DNA of 64,000 nt, taken from assembly GCA_021399445.1 (NCBI GenBank), contig JAJTUQ010000003.1:1736001-1800000 (forward strand), written 5' to 3'. This DNA comes from Xylogone sp. PMI_703. Its lineage: Eukaryota > Ascomycota > Leotiomycetes. Made by a program: the position numbers and the translations under genes. Shown here piece after piece: positions 35,372 to 46,305 of this stretch (position 1 is the stretch's first letter; every line of letters begins with the position of its first letter). The notes beneath the pieces were generated by a model that searched no databases, was not told the DNA's origin, and worked only from the letters and a program-made list of their open reading frames with translations.

Positions 35372-37259
35372 TTACAGGTCGATTCTTGGACCATGGTAGT
35401 GTCTCCGGCCATGCACAAACCAATTCATTGTGCTAAAAATCATAACGAAGCCTAACATGGCACTGCAATAATCTACTCAAAATATCTCATTAATAAATGA
35501 AACTTATATGGATGTTTGGACGGAAGCTACGTACTCATTGTCGAGGCACTGGTCGGGAGTGTGATTGGTAGATTCAAAATAACGGCCATTAGAGACCCAA
35601 AGAGTACAACTATAATATTGGCCACCCACCCTAACCAATTAGGAAGCCGGAAAGTTCTCTCCTGTATCAATAATTTGGGGCTGCGCTTTTGGTAGATTAG
35701 TAGAGCCGCAGGAATTAGGAATGATAGCTGTTGCAAAACTATAGCCACATTCGCTAAGGCATTGAATGCTGGATATATGCATTAGCAAGAGGTTTCTCAT
35801 CGATACAGTATATGGACACTACCTGTGGATGAGCCCAGATATATAAAACCACAGAGGCTCTGAAGTACCCAAGTGAAAATCAATGAGTAAATTGGCACTT
35901 CTAAAGCTGGATGAATCCGTCCAAGGTATTGAGAGAAGAGCATCCCGTTATCACGCGCAAAAGACCATACCAGTCGAGATGAAGTCTCCTGAATAGCATT
36001 CAAGATGAACCATGCGAGTATTATACCCAGGACAGCTAATACAGTAGCCATTGCTTTGGAATTTAAGCCTTGTTGTATTACTAAATATGGGATGTAGCTA
36101 TTATACGGATCAGGTTTGGCAAGAAGCATAAATAAAGCAGAGAGTTCGATGTAACTTACCCGTCTGTTTCAATAAGGCTCATATAATCAGTGATTGCATA
36201 AAGTTGAGCAATTGCATAAGGGAATGCGGTTAAGAAGCCGATGGTTACCGCACTCATGATTGCAATTGGTACATCGCGCTTCGGTTCAGCACATTCTTCG
36301 GCCAAGTGCATGGACGCATCAAGACCTATATACATAAAGCACGATGTAGTGAGGCCGACAAGAAAACATATCCCATCAGGCCAGCCAGTCTCATTGATGA
36401 ATGTATTCCAAACCCATTCGTTTGGAGCTTTGGGATTGTGCCGAGCACAAAAGCCAATGAGAAAGGTTATAAACAGGCTTATTGTCAAGAAAACTGATTT
36501 GTCAATTGGAGACCACCAACTTGATTATGCCAACTTACATCCGATGTTATGCAGCCATGGGGCTTTTTTAAGAGCAAAAACGTTGAAGACCAATACTATA
36601 AGACCCAAAGCCTCGTAGGCAAGGAAGATATGCCATGCATGCGGAATGTAATTGGAGTGATATACAGACACAATCCCAAAAATCTGCTGTGCAGGTACAA
36701 AGGTAACAGTAGCCCCAATTGCAATCCATGACATAATAGCCAGGAGTCCACATGTGTATGAGATGACCTTGCTAAATCCTGGTGGAGCAAGGATCGATGC
36801 AAAGTGATACTGACCACCAGCTGTTGGATACACGCTAGATAACTCGGCAAGAGTAGCAGCAATACTCAGATAGGCGACAGTGCTGACTATGATACTGTAG
36901 ATGAGCGTTGAAGGGCCTCCTACGAGAAGTGAAAGCTGTATCGACCCTGAGATACCGGCCCAGCTATTGCAAATGATGAACGATAAGGATATAATGCTGA
37001 TGATACTAAATTGTTTCTTCACGTGCGCGGACTCGAGGCCGAGAGTTGTCACAATTCCTGAATCAATGGTTGGAGCTCTCTCGAGAAGCTCTCCAGTAGC
37101 ATATCCTTTGGAGATCTGAGTGTTATTATTGAAAGCTAGGTATAAGACATGTTAGGGTGTATAAGCTTTTAGGCAAAGGCATCATATCGCTGAGTGAATA
37201 CTATGCAGGATGGAACGGAACGGTATGTACTAACAAGACAATGACTTAATGGAACCCAT
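35372..37259 (-). CDS. APC-family amine/amino-acid permease (GABA/choline type)
   Basis: Twelve-helix uptake permease, 519 residues, six exons: 37259-37235, 37135-36539, 36493-36160, 36097-35823, 35768-35531, 35462-35372. The first exon codes only eight residues plus one base (MGSIKSLS), chosen because the long second exon has no in-frame ATG before the conserved cytosolic block. Family landmarks are FSIISIISLSFIICNSWAG, SVYPTAGGQYHFASILAP, GLTTSCFMYIGLDASMHLAEE with KRDVPIAIMSAV, WSFARDNGMLFSQYLGRIHP and a C-terminal FSTMNWFVHGRRHYHGPR. Such permeases import GABA, choline or polyamines. The amine oxidase lies next on the same strand upstream, pointing to amine catabolism. Confidence 0.9.
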
Positions 37260-38178
37260 CTTCGACCAATATTTGAAGGTTACTTATCACATGTATAGTC
37301 CAACTGGGCTCTAAGAAGTCAATAAGCCAAAACTTAAACCGTACAACGGATATATCCTGATACAATATGAGCTGATCGTGATAGCATAGTTATATATTCT
37401 CTGATAGCGCGCGGACCTAGACCTGCAATCACCTGCGATACTCTTTAAGCCCCTCAAGCATACCCCAGTATCAAGCCTCCAAAATCTAGATACAAATCGC
37501 TGGTGTACGCACTAAGTCCATCTTCTTCACTTGTAACCCACCTCGGAAATATACTACGATAAACGGTTTATCAAAGTGCAAATCATTGGGTATGGACAAG
37601 TGTATAGCCACCAAGTCATACAAAACTAGCCCCAAGTCGTTTAACCTGGCAAATAATTCCCGCCGGATCTTGGATCAATCCACAGGGCGCTAAGATAAGC
37701 ACATCTTCTACAAAATTGATCCCTTGTCCCCGCTTCCCCGCAGTTTCGGACTATAGGAAGCTTGAATTACCCCAAAAGCGGAAACAGTCAACCAGGGGTA
37801 GCGTCGGCACCGCGGCAACCTAGTCTTCAGTGGGAAGCAGAAAAAGATAACAGTAATACCACTGTCTCTATAAAATATTCCTAGTTACCGTATAGACGCC
37901 CTCTAATTCGTTGCTTTTATGGAAGCTCGGTAATGGGATTTTACCTCGGTATTCCATTATTGATTTGTGCTGGTGGTACCCAGTAATATAGACTATTGTG
38001 GATCGGAGCTCGGAGTGTAGTTCCTGAGCTGACTAGGATTTTATGAGAATAAACAGTATGCACTATAATATGTCTCGGCCTAAAGGAAAACTCTTCGAAA
38101 TCCAGGAACGCGTTCCCTTTCCGACTTACAATAATAAAACTTATCCTCGAATCACACATTATCTGATATTCCAATATC
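37260..38178. other. Intergenic, promoter of the permease
   Basis: 919 bases between the permease start and the amine oxidase stop. No gene is supported; local GC-rich patches near 37660-37820 were checked and gave nothing clear. Confidence 0.45.
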
Positions 38179-39695
38179 TTATAACACTGATTGAGGCTTG
38201 AGCTCTTCTACTACTTCACTGGCTCCTCTTACACCAGAGGCAATGGCTCCTTCCATGTAACCTTTCCACTCGAACGCCGTCTCCGTACCAATGAAGTGAA
38301 TGTTATCATGTACCGATCGTAGCGAGTTGCCAAGACGGCCCCAAACGCCAGGACCGGGAACAGGACATGGTGCACCGTTACTCCATGGCTGTTGCATCCA
38401 GATAGTTTCTCTTGTATCAACGGTGTCGTATACGTACTCTAATCCTTCAGGTCTCGTCATGTCTGCCACTTGTTCAAGGATGGCATTCTTACGCGCAGCG
38501 GAAGAGAGTCTGGACCACACGCGAGAGTGTTCGCCAATCACAAAGAGTGTAAGTGAGTACTGTCCATCTACATCAGAGGATGTGTCGCGGGAAAATGACA
38601 CCGGCCCTCGGAAATTGGCGAATGAACCGCTGTAGTTGAGTCGTCGCCACCAGGGTTCTTTATATACAAGAGTAAATTTAGAGTAGTCTCCTAAGAAGAG
38701 GGAGTCGACTAGTTCCTGTTTCTCGATCGGAAGTGGAGGATCAAATACAATGGTCTTGTAAAGAGGCGTCGGAATGGATACGATGACCTTTTTAGCAGCA
38801 AACTGCTTATCCCCTGCGGTAACTATACAACGGTCCTTTCCAAATTGCTGGATCTTTTGGACTGGGATATTGAGATGGACAGTTCCAGGCTTCAGATCTG
38901 TTGCAAGGCCAATTGAGATCTTTTGTTGACCTGTAAACAAAATTTAATCAGCCTGCACTCACTTATCTTGTCATTCACAAAACTAACCTTGTCGAATGCG
39001 CATGTATTGTGCGCCAGAAGGCCCATCACTCATCAAACTTTCCAAGCCTAACCCGCTCTTTATATAGTCAAGGAAATACAATGCGCTGATCTCCTCTGGT
39101 TCAACACCTAGCAACGCCCGAACGAGTGTTGTTACTGAATCTTTCACCATGCCATCTTTCAAGCCATTGTCGCTCAGCCAATTTGAAAGAGGCACATCTG
39201 TAAGCCAAGAGTTCTTCTGAGGATCGTAGATGTCGACTTTCTGTGCTGTTTCCTCAACTGCCTGGAAAACCTGACCAAGAATGCTAGCCTCTTCCTCAGT
39301 AAACTATTATATTATTAATGATTTATTAAGGATAGTGAAGGGTTAAGGCTTACCGGTATCTCCCCGAAGGGAAACTTAAGAGTTCTTCCGGAGGTATCGG
39401 TTATTACCTCACGTCCTTCGATGTATTGAATAATCGTATCTAATCCAAACTTCTGGCTTAGTTCATATATTTTCGGTTGTGTAGTATTATTAATCCATGC
39501 AGCCCCTGATTCAGTGGCACTTTCTCCTCCATCAACGGGCTTTGACCAAGTCTTTCCTCCAACTCGATCGCGAGCTTCCAATACCACACATGAAATTCCC
39601 TTGCTTTGGAGCCCACGGGCGGCCTGTAAACCCGCGAGGCCTGCTCCAACGATGACGACATCAACCGCTGCTGTAGGTGGGTTTGGCAAGCTCAT
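38179..39695 (-). CDS. Flavin-containing amine oxidase
   Basis: FAD-dependent oxidase that converts amines to aldehydes, ammonia and peroxide; 469 residues in three exons (39695-39354, 39303-38988, 38930-38179). The dinucleotide fold is at the very N-terminus (VVIVGAGLAGLQAARGLQSKG interrupted reading: G17, G19, G22), followed by LEARDRVGGKTW. Substrate-domain blocks are GLGLESLMSDGPSGAQYMR and YKEPWWRRLNYSG, and the C-terminal FAD block is FIGTETAFEWKGYMEGAIASG, close to fungal monoamine oxidases. The start at 39695 leaves a short N-terminus; an upstream coding stretch (PYLPFPEPLLTE) is open but lacks an ATG and might belong to an earlier exon. Neighbours: permease downstream, divergent Zn2Cys6 regulator. 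Confidence 0.92.
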
Positions 39696-40569
39696 CTCGG
39701 TCAGTAGTGGCTCTGGAAATGGCAAATACGGAATTTGATCTAACGTCAAAGAAAGCGAGGTGAGGATTAGCTAGAAAGCAGCTTGCTTTCAGCAAAGACG
39801 AGTATCAAACCTCCCGGTCCACGAATGGAAACCTTTTATATCATCACAGCAGTCCGTCAGCGACAGACCACTTTTCTAAAAGCCATACACGATTTACGTC
39901 AACTACCGAGGGTCCGAAGCCTCAAGAACCGAAGACAATCTCTGGTGATAAAGCCTCGAGATATAGGTAACCAATGATAAAAATCTTCCACTAAATATCC
40001 TTATGCAGGGTGTCGTCTCGATCGGGGTAATTGAATTCACCGTGACAAGAAGCTAAACAAAGACCTACGGAGTTGAACTCTTTCACCCCTGGATTTTCGA
40101 TCAAAAGTATGAAATGATTACCATATTTAATTCCGAATGGCCTTGTATATCTCGGACTTCAACTGCCGGAACGGGTTGCAAAGCTCGGTCTCTTGGGTGA
40201 TCCGCCTTGCCACTTTTGGCTTAGCTGCCGGGCTTCGATAAGCGCGTCTGTTGACGATAAGAACCCTCGCGTCCTTATCCATTTCCGCTTGCTCCTTCGT
40301 CATCCTCCACAATGTAACGCATTACGTCCAATTCCAACTCTGTTGTGAATTCCTACCTCATTAATAATGCTGGAGATGCCAACCACTCTAGTCTGGAAAG
40401 TCGTCTTTCGCCGTTAGCACAATAGTGGAAGCTCAATTTGGGCTGTTCAGAGGCGAAGTCATCGATCCACCCCGAGTGTTACTGAGAAGGCTACTCTGCA
40501 CGAATTCCGTAGAGTGGCAGCCAACTCCGTCTCTGTCTCCGTCTCCGTATCTATCCCCTTGTATCAATT
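39696..40569. promoter_or_regulatory. Divergent upstream region of amine oxidase and regulator
   Basis: 874 bases between start codons of the amine oxidase and the Zn2Cys6 gene, probably holding both promoters. It ends with a tctccgtctccgt microrepeat (40530-40548) just before the regulator ATG. Confidence 0.45.
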
Positions 40570-42316
40570 ATGGGTGCAGCTATGGCTGTGACTGCACCAC
40601 CTGCTTCTTCGGAACCTAGTCCAGTGCAGCCACCCAGCAGAACCAGATACGCCAGATCTCTTCGGACGACAACAGGCTGTCTGACCTGTCGATTACGGAG
40701 AAAGAAGTGTGAAGAACAAAAGCCCATATGCATTGGCTGCCAGCGCAATCATCTGATCTGCACATGGCCTTCGGCCACCTCGGCTTCGAGGCCTTGGAGG
40801 AAGAAACTATTGAATGCTATGCCTCCTCAAACTACTGCATTGGTGGAGAATAAAATCATTTCTAAGCGGATAGAGAAGACCCGTCCCAGCTCCATCTCAA
40901 GCCAATTCAACTCACTGGCTTTACCTCCAAGACATTTGCCCCCAGGTCACATCCGAGCCGATACTTCCAACTGGCTCCTCGAGCATTACGTGCATACTAC
41001 TGCCCGAGATGTCTCGGCTCGTATAACTCCTGAGAATCCGTTCATCACTCATATTTTACCCTTAGCCTTCTCTAACGAGCGGGTACTCTATAGTATCTTA
41101 GCTATCAGCAGCGCACATGCAATCTGTAGTTCTGGATACCCTGAACATGAATGGAGATCCTTGTATGCGGTAGCTCTTCGCAGCATTAAGCATGATTTAG
41201 TGGACTGGGAGGTAATGGGTGTGGAGCGGCAGATTGGCCTGTGTGTTGCAACGCTGTTACTTGCTCTTTGTGAGGTAAGCCACAATAAACTCGATCTCTG
41301 GCCTTTGTAATTTCGAGATACTCTATCGGAGAATAGCCCTTATGCTTAAGCTGATGTACCGGCCTCTTTAGGTTGTTGTCGGAAATACTCAAGGCGCATT
41401 ATTCTATCACCTTCGGGCGACTCGGGAAGTTCTGGTGCAGCTTAGATATTCCTGCGATACGACAATAAGTCGCAGACTGCTTGATTTCATGACTGAACTG
41501 TATGCCTTTATGGCTGTTTCATCCTTCGTGACAACGAAACCTAGCCTAATCTCTCGCGACATGCCTGTTGACTCCATGCTCTGTTCCCTCAGCTCACTGA
41601 ATCGCGGATCACCTCTCTATGGTGCATTGTTCGGTACTACACATATACTATGTGAAATGATACCCAAGATTGCAGTTTCGGCCGAAGAGATGCAGCATGA
41701 GACCGAGAAAGTTAGGCAATCTGCCATAGAAGGCTACGAGAACAAAATCAAATCCTGGAAATATAGAGATACTTCATTCATGCGGTCGGATGGATCAGTC
41801 AAAACCAAAGCAAATGATATCGATCCCTTGTTTGACTCAGATATCTCGTACCGGATAGCAGGGGAAATATACCAGGAAGCTCTTTTCATATTTCTATATA
41901 GCTCATTCAGCGGTTCTAGAGAGCCAACCCAAGCGCTCCGTGATCTAATTGATCCGCATGTGGATAAAACTCTAGAGTTACTTCTCAACCTTCCAGCGGC
42001 ATCTTGTGTAGCAACTACAATGATGTGGCCCACGATAGTTGCTGGTTCCTGCGCACGCCTGCCACGTCAGCAGGATAAACTACGATCGATTTACTCCCTG
42101 ACAGGGATTAAAATGCTGAGTGTAGTTCGGAGCGTTGAGCTGTTAGATTATTTGTGGGAGGATCAGTCGCAAGACCCTAGGCTCTATGGGATATATGGTT
42201 TGGAAATCGCTATGGCTAAACGGAATTTCAATGTATGTATCGGTTAAGTATATACACTAAATATCCTCATATAGGTAAGACTTCGCCTATCAAGGCAACG
42301 TCTGGAATGGAAATGA
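40570..42316 (+). CDS. Zn2Cys6 transcription factor with Fungal_trans_2 domain
   Basis: Regulator of 535 residues in three exons (40570-41274, 41372-42232, 42275-42316). The zinc cluster has cysteines at 37, 40, 47, 54, 57 and 64 (TGCLTCRLRRKKCEEQKPIC). The rest shows the C-terminal family layout: NPFITHILPLAFSNERVLYSILAISSAH, then VVVGNTQGAFYYHLRATREVL after the first intron, DFMTELYAFMAVSSFV, and TMMWPTIVAGSCA. The last coding exon is only 42 bases. It is divergent from the amine oxidase and likely regulates it and the permease; this follows from position only. Confidence 0.9.
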
Positions 42317-43111
42317 CATGGCTCCCTGGCACCTCATTGCTCGTACACCGACATCTTAAAGGCTCACATGGTATGGTTTGGAGTACAAAAGTTCCTAGTA
42401 CAGGATAGTATTTAGGATGTATTGGAGGGAGGATAAAACCCAGAAATGGCACTTAATTCCTATTGAATTAAAAGCCTTGAGTTTGTTTATTACTCGACGA
42501 GTACTTATCTACAGAAAGTCATAATTTGGATGCTTCAGACGGCCAACGGTTGATTTATTGATTTTACCAAATATTTACGTAGTTATGGATTAGTGACACC
42601 AAATATAATAATCTTATCTGTTAAAAATCTTATTAAATGCCAAAAATTACCCCAATTTCATACTAATTAGGTGTAGAGATCATCTTTCGTGAAGATTCTT
42701 ATTTAAAATTGCCTGTCTTAAACTAATACCGAGAGACATGTCAATGGTGCTCTCAAAACTAGTTTCGTTATAGTGGCTTTAGAATACTTACACCCAAAGA
42801 AGACAACAAGCGATGTAAAAATAACTATAAAATAAAAAAGTGAGGCAGAAATTCGAGTCTCGTCGCTACTGTCGTACTAAATTCAAAACAATCAGAAAGT
42901 CAAAATTAATCTAATGATACAGCAAGCTGGCGGTTCCTACACAATGAAACCGTATGACAGAAGTTTTATAGTACAAGAATTGAATGTGCGGTGCAGCCAC
43001 GATGATATACTACAATGCAGCATAAGACGTAACTAGGCATAGACATCGGTTAGGACTTGAACCCCCCGTCTATGTATGATTCCGTACTCTCTACTCTTTA
43101 TTATTATCTAG
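42317..43111. other. Intergenic, AT-rich, convergent ends
   Basis: 795 bases with no gene. A short imperfect hairpin (catagac..gtctatg, 43038-43074) lies near the 3' end of the next gene and could act in its termination. Confidence 0.4.
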
Positions 43112-44227
43112 TTAAAAGTACCTCCCTCTTTTCATCTCTTTCAATATCGAGAGGATCTGTCGCTGTCCTTCTTCTACACCTTCAAGTCGACGAACAAGAT
43201 TTATATTTTGAATATCAGCCTGTTGGCGCTCACGTGCTGCTTGGTGTCTGAGTGCCTTCGCAAGGTCTTCCAGGCCCTGGGCAACACGACATAAAATGGG
43301 AGTTTCGGTTGATATTGCCTGAATCCTTGCTTGTCTTTCTAAGCCCTGAAAAGGCGAAGCACCCCCAATGGACGAAGAAGAAGTTGACGATGGGGAATTT
43401 GCCTCTACAGTATCATCCATCAGTGAAGTGACATTTCCATTGTGCTCAGCATCAAGTCCAACAGAAGCTTCTGCGTTGAACGATCTTCCTGCAATGTTTT
43501 CTTGGAGGGGTCTCATGTCACTTCCTTCCCCATTTGCTTGCTCGGCTAAACGATCCTGCTCCCTTTCTTCGTTTTCAATGATATCAAGGCAGGCTATCCA
43601 TTCATCGAGGAGCCTGGTGAATCCAGATCCGACTCCAGGAGGGCTTCCGTTTGCAATTTCCTTTCTTCTGTTTCTTGTCCACATCTGGATAGTCTTGCTC
43701 AAACTGGCATGGGCGATTCCAGCCTCCTTCTGGAAAAGATCTGTCACGTGGTCCCAGAACTTCTTCTTGATCTTGACGTGGCGATACACTTCGGATTCTC
43801 GGATGCAAATCCGTATTGCTTTCTTTTTCTCTTTTGAGTTGAGTCTTGGCATCCTCCTCCTTATTATTCGACCACCTGGCCCCCTTTCCTCATTGTTCCC
43901 CGTCCTCTGGCCTTCGTCATTCGGCGAGGTTCTTGGCGGGGAGCTGGCACCTTCATCTGAGCCAGGTGCATCAGAGAGCATCACCTCGCTATCCGAAATC
44001 CTTCTATTTCGTGCTTGAGCGGCTGAAGCTTTAAGCTGAAGCTGTAGCTGGCGCTCAATAGCTTCATTCGACGAGAGCCCCTCGGAGCGGAGATTCATCT
44101 CCGGGTTATCCGGCCACGAGCTTGGTTCTCCTAGAATGGGATTATATTCTTGACGACCTGGTACAGAAGGCCGTGCGAGAGTATAGATACCACTCCAGCG
44201 CCCTTGCAAAGGCGTTGAGGAATCCAT
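43112..44227 (-). CDS. Uncharacterised protein with trihelix-like basic domain and C-terminal coiled coil
   Basis: 371 residues, no introns. I do not recognise a named family. The N-terminal third is low in order and rich in Ser, Pro, Glu. Residues about 135-205 form a compact basic/aromatic region (KKKAIRICIRESEVYRH, KKKFWDHVTDLFQKE, LSKTIQMWTRNRRKE) whose spacing of aromatics resembles Myb/SANT or trihelix DNA-binding folds. A helical segment with WIACLDIIENEEREQDRLAEQ follows, and the C-terminus is a clear coiled coil (ARERQQADIQNINLVRRLEGVEEGQRQIL). A nuclear DNA-binding role is a guess. It lies next to the divergent helical pair at 44776-49099 and runs in the same direction as the first of them. 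Confidence 0.7.
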   Translation of the reverse strand: MDSSTPLQGRWSGIYTLARPSVPGRQEYNPILGEPSSWPDNPEMNLRSEGLSSNEAIERQLQLQLKASAAQARNRRISDSEVMLSDAPGSDEGASSPPRTSPNDEGQRTGNNEERGPGGRIIRRRMPRLNSKEKKKAIRICIRESEVYRHVKIKKKFWDHVTDLFQKEAGIAHASLSKTIQMWTRNRRKEIANGSPPGVGSGFTRLLDEWIACLDIIENEEREQDRLAEQANGEGSDMRPLQENIAGRSFNAEASVGLDAEHNGNVTSLMDDTVEANSPSSTSSSSIGGASPFQGLERQARIQAISTETPILCRVAQGLEDLAKALRHQAARERQQADIQNINLVRRLEGVEEGQRQILSILKEMKRGRYF

Positions 44228-44775
44228 TTGGAGCAGTAAATACCATCAGATGCCCAATCAAATCTCACGCGGACGTTGCCAAACTCGACTTGCGCTATTC
44301 CCAATTAGAATAACGCTATTCCTTTTATGGCACATACCAGGAGACGAGAATCACTGCCATGTCGCATACCAAAGCAAAGTGCGAGAAAAATAATAACACT
44401 CTCAGATGTCCCTTTCGAGAAACTTTTATAACTCCATACAAAGTGGCTATAGCTTATACGTGGGTTTGTGATCAGGATGTCACATAGTTGAAGCTGAATC
44501 ATCTATTCAGCAGGGAAGGTAACTCTTTCGGTACCTCCATGCTTCCTAATCGCGAAATAAGATATTCGACATGTAACCTGTTCTAGCACTGTCAAGCATC
44601 CTACTGGTCGCTACACAGGCCGTGTGCCCGTGTGCGATCCAGTCTCATTCTGAAATTGTTAGCACCGGATAGTTGCATTGATACTTTTATCGAATTATTA
44701 TTTATTGTTTGTTAGACGTGCGCTTCACCAACTAAGCTGGTTTGACTAACGATACACGGAGTGGTGACGCTGGTA
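44228..44775. other. Intergenic, no gene seen
   Basis: 548 bases upstream of the trihelix-like gene. A stretch near 44710-44750 resembles half a tRNA on the minus strand but is not a tRNA gene. Confidence 0.45.
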
Positions 44776-46264
44776 CTAGGTCCTAATAGAAAATGAAGAA
44801 AATGCAGCCTCACCCGGGTGCGTTATATGCTTTGACGGATTCGGCTCCGTGACCATCTGGCGCCAACGACCATAATTCTTCGCCCAATTGCCCTCCAGAT
44901 TTGTCAAGTAACCGCTCAAGCTAGGGCGGCCCCCCTGGTGGGAATGCACGTAGTCGAGGAATCGCTTCGTGATCTTTCTCTTGGTGTAACTATCACCAAC
45001 ATCATCCGAATCCCGCTTTACCATGAAAGTGTCCCAATGAAGCAACATCGTGATGATGGTCACCGGAATGGTAGTGCCCCGCCAATCTGGCGTATTCTCA
45101 ACTATTGTCTGAATATTCCGGGCCAGGCGTGTTCTCTGGGTTTCTGGACTCAGGCGGGATGAGCCAGCCTGGTTAAGGGGCTTCATCTGGTGCAGCGTGT
45201 TCCTGAGGCGGCTTAGAGCGTCCTTTCTCTCAATCACAAACTTCATGGCTTCCGTTACTCTGTCGGCCATCGCCCTCAGATCCTGCAAGTTTTGCTTGGT
45301 AGCGCGAGTGAGACCCACCACGTGTTTCATGGTAAACACTGCTTTTTCGAGGCGAGACGCCGCCGTACTGAGTCTGGTTTGGTGCGTTTCCATCAAAGCA
45401 CGGAGCTGCTTCGCCTCAGCCCGCTTGGTCTCGATGGATTTGCCTAGGCTTGCTATATTGATGGCACTTTCAATCCCTTTGCCAAAGCTCCAAGCAAAAC
45501 CTTCCCAAAAATCCTGTGGTTGCGACTGACGTCTTTGCTGTATAAGGATTCAAGTCATTAGATGAGAATAAGCTCGACAGACTAATAACTTACCTCGTTC
45601 ACTAAGCCTTCAATCTCCCCTAATAGAGCATGAAGCTCATTCTCAAGCCTCGCCGTTTCCCGCTTTTCCGCATCCATGTCTTGTCTGCTGCTGTCGATAT
45701 CTAACTCTTGCATTTCGGTAGCACCGATAAGGTACTTCTCGGATTCCTCTGCCCTCTCTGTCACCGCATTCATTGACTGCAGTTGCATGCTGATCTGGAA
45801 ATTTGACTGTTAGCACACCCACTATCTCACTACTTTGTTCGACTGAGAAAACTCACTCGCTCATGATATTGACCCAGTTCATCCGCAAACTGCTTATGGA
45901 TATTATTGGCCCGGTCGAACACCAGAGACGTCCATTTCAGTGCATCCGTTACGGTTCTACTAAATCCACTGTCATCAATGCGGCAAATTGCGGCAGCAAG
46001 TTGCTGAAGATGGTGTGCCATGTCCACGGGGAAGCCCTGCGCAGCATTCAACCACGTATGGTAAAAGTCGGATATGTTATCTGGGTAGGACTCCCTGAAT
46101 AACTGTAGGGTAAGGTCCACCAAAGAGCCATATGCTATGTGGATAATTAGCTCTGAAGATTCCCCAATGTTGTTGCCATATGCCCGGACTGTCTCATAAA
46201 GATCGGATCCCGCGGACATCATTTCATGAATCTGGGCATTAACTTCATCTACTTGATTCATCAT
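44776..46264 (-). CDS. Long helical protein with central hydrophobic segment, partner A of divergent pair
   Basis: 456 residues in three exons: 46264-45857, 45794-45594, 45537-44776, each joined at phase 0. I recognise no named domain. Residues 1-136 are mostly helical (NQVDEVNAQIHEMMSAG, FHHTWLN-type segments). Residues about 137-203 form a charged coiled coil (AEKRETARLENELHALLGE). Exon 3 opens with an aromatic/hydrophobic stretch (DFWEGFAWSFGKGIESAINI) and then returns to a long helix (ETKRAEAKQLRALMETHQ and onward to about residue 320). A helix, hydrophobic tongue, helix order is what alpha-helical pore-forming proteins of the ClyA/XaxAB type show, but also what some membrane-remodelling helical bundles show. 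No signal peptide. It is divergent from a larger protein with the same design only 41 bases away. Function is a hypothesis. Confidence 0.8.
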
Positions 46265-46305
46265 ATTATACACACCCAAACATGATATTATATCTTGTGA
46301 ACAAT
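46265..46305. promoter_or_regulatory. 41-base bidirectional promoter gap
   Basis: Only 41 bases separate the ATG codons of the two divergent helical genes. The core promoters or 5' leaders must therefore overlap or lie within the opposite gene, which makes co-regulation almost unavoidable. Confidence 0.6.

Noticed and set aside
43038..43074. T-arm-like GGTTCAAGTCC on the minus strand
   Set aside because: The surrounding bases pair as a simple 37-base hairpin, not a tRNA; kept only as a possible terminator structure.
44711..44750. Possible tRNA on the minus strand (D-arm-like TTAGTTGGT)
   Set aside because: No T-arm, no acceptor stem partner; at best a tRNA fragment.
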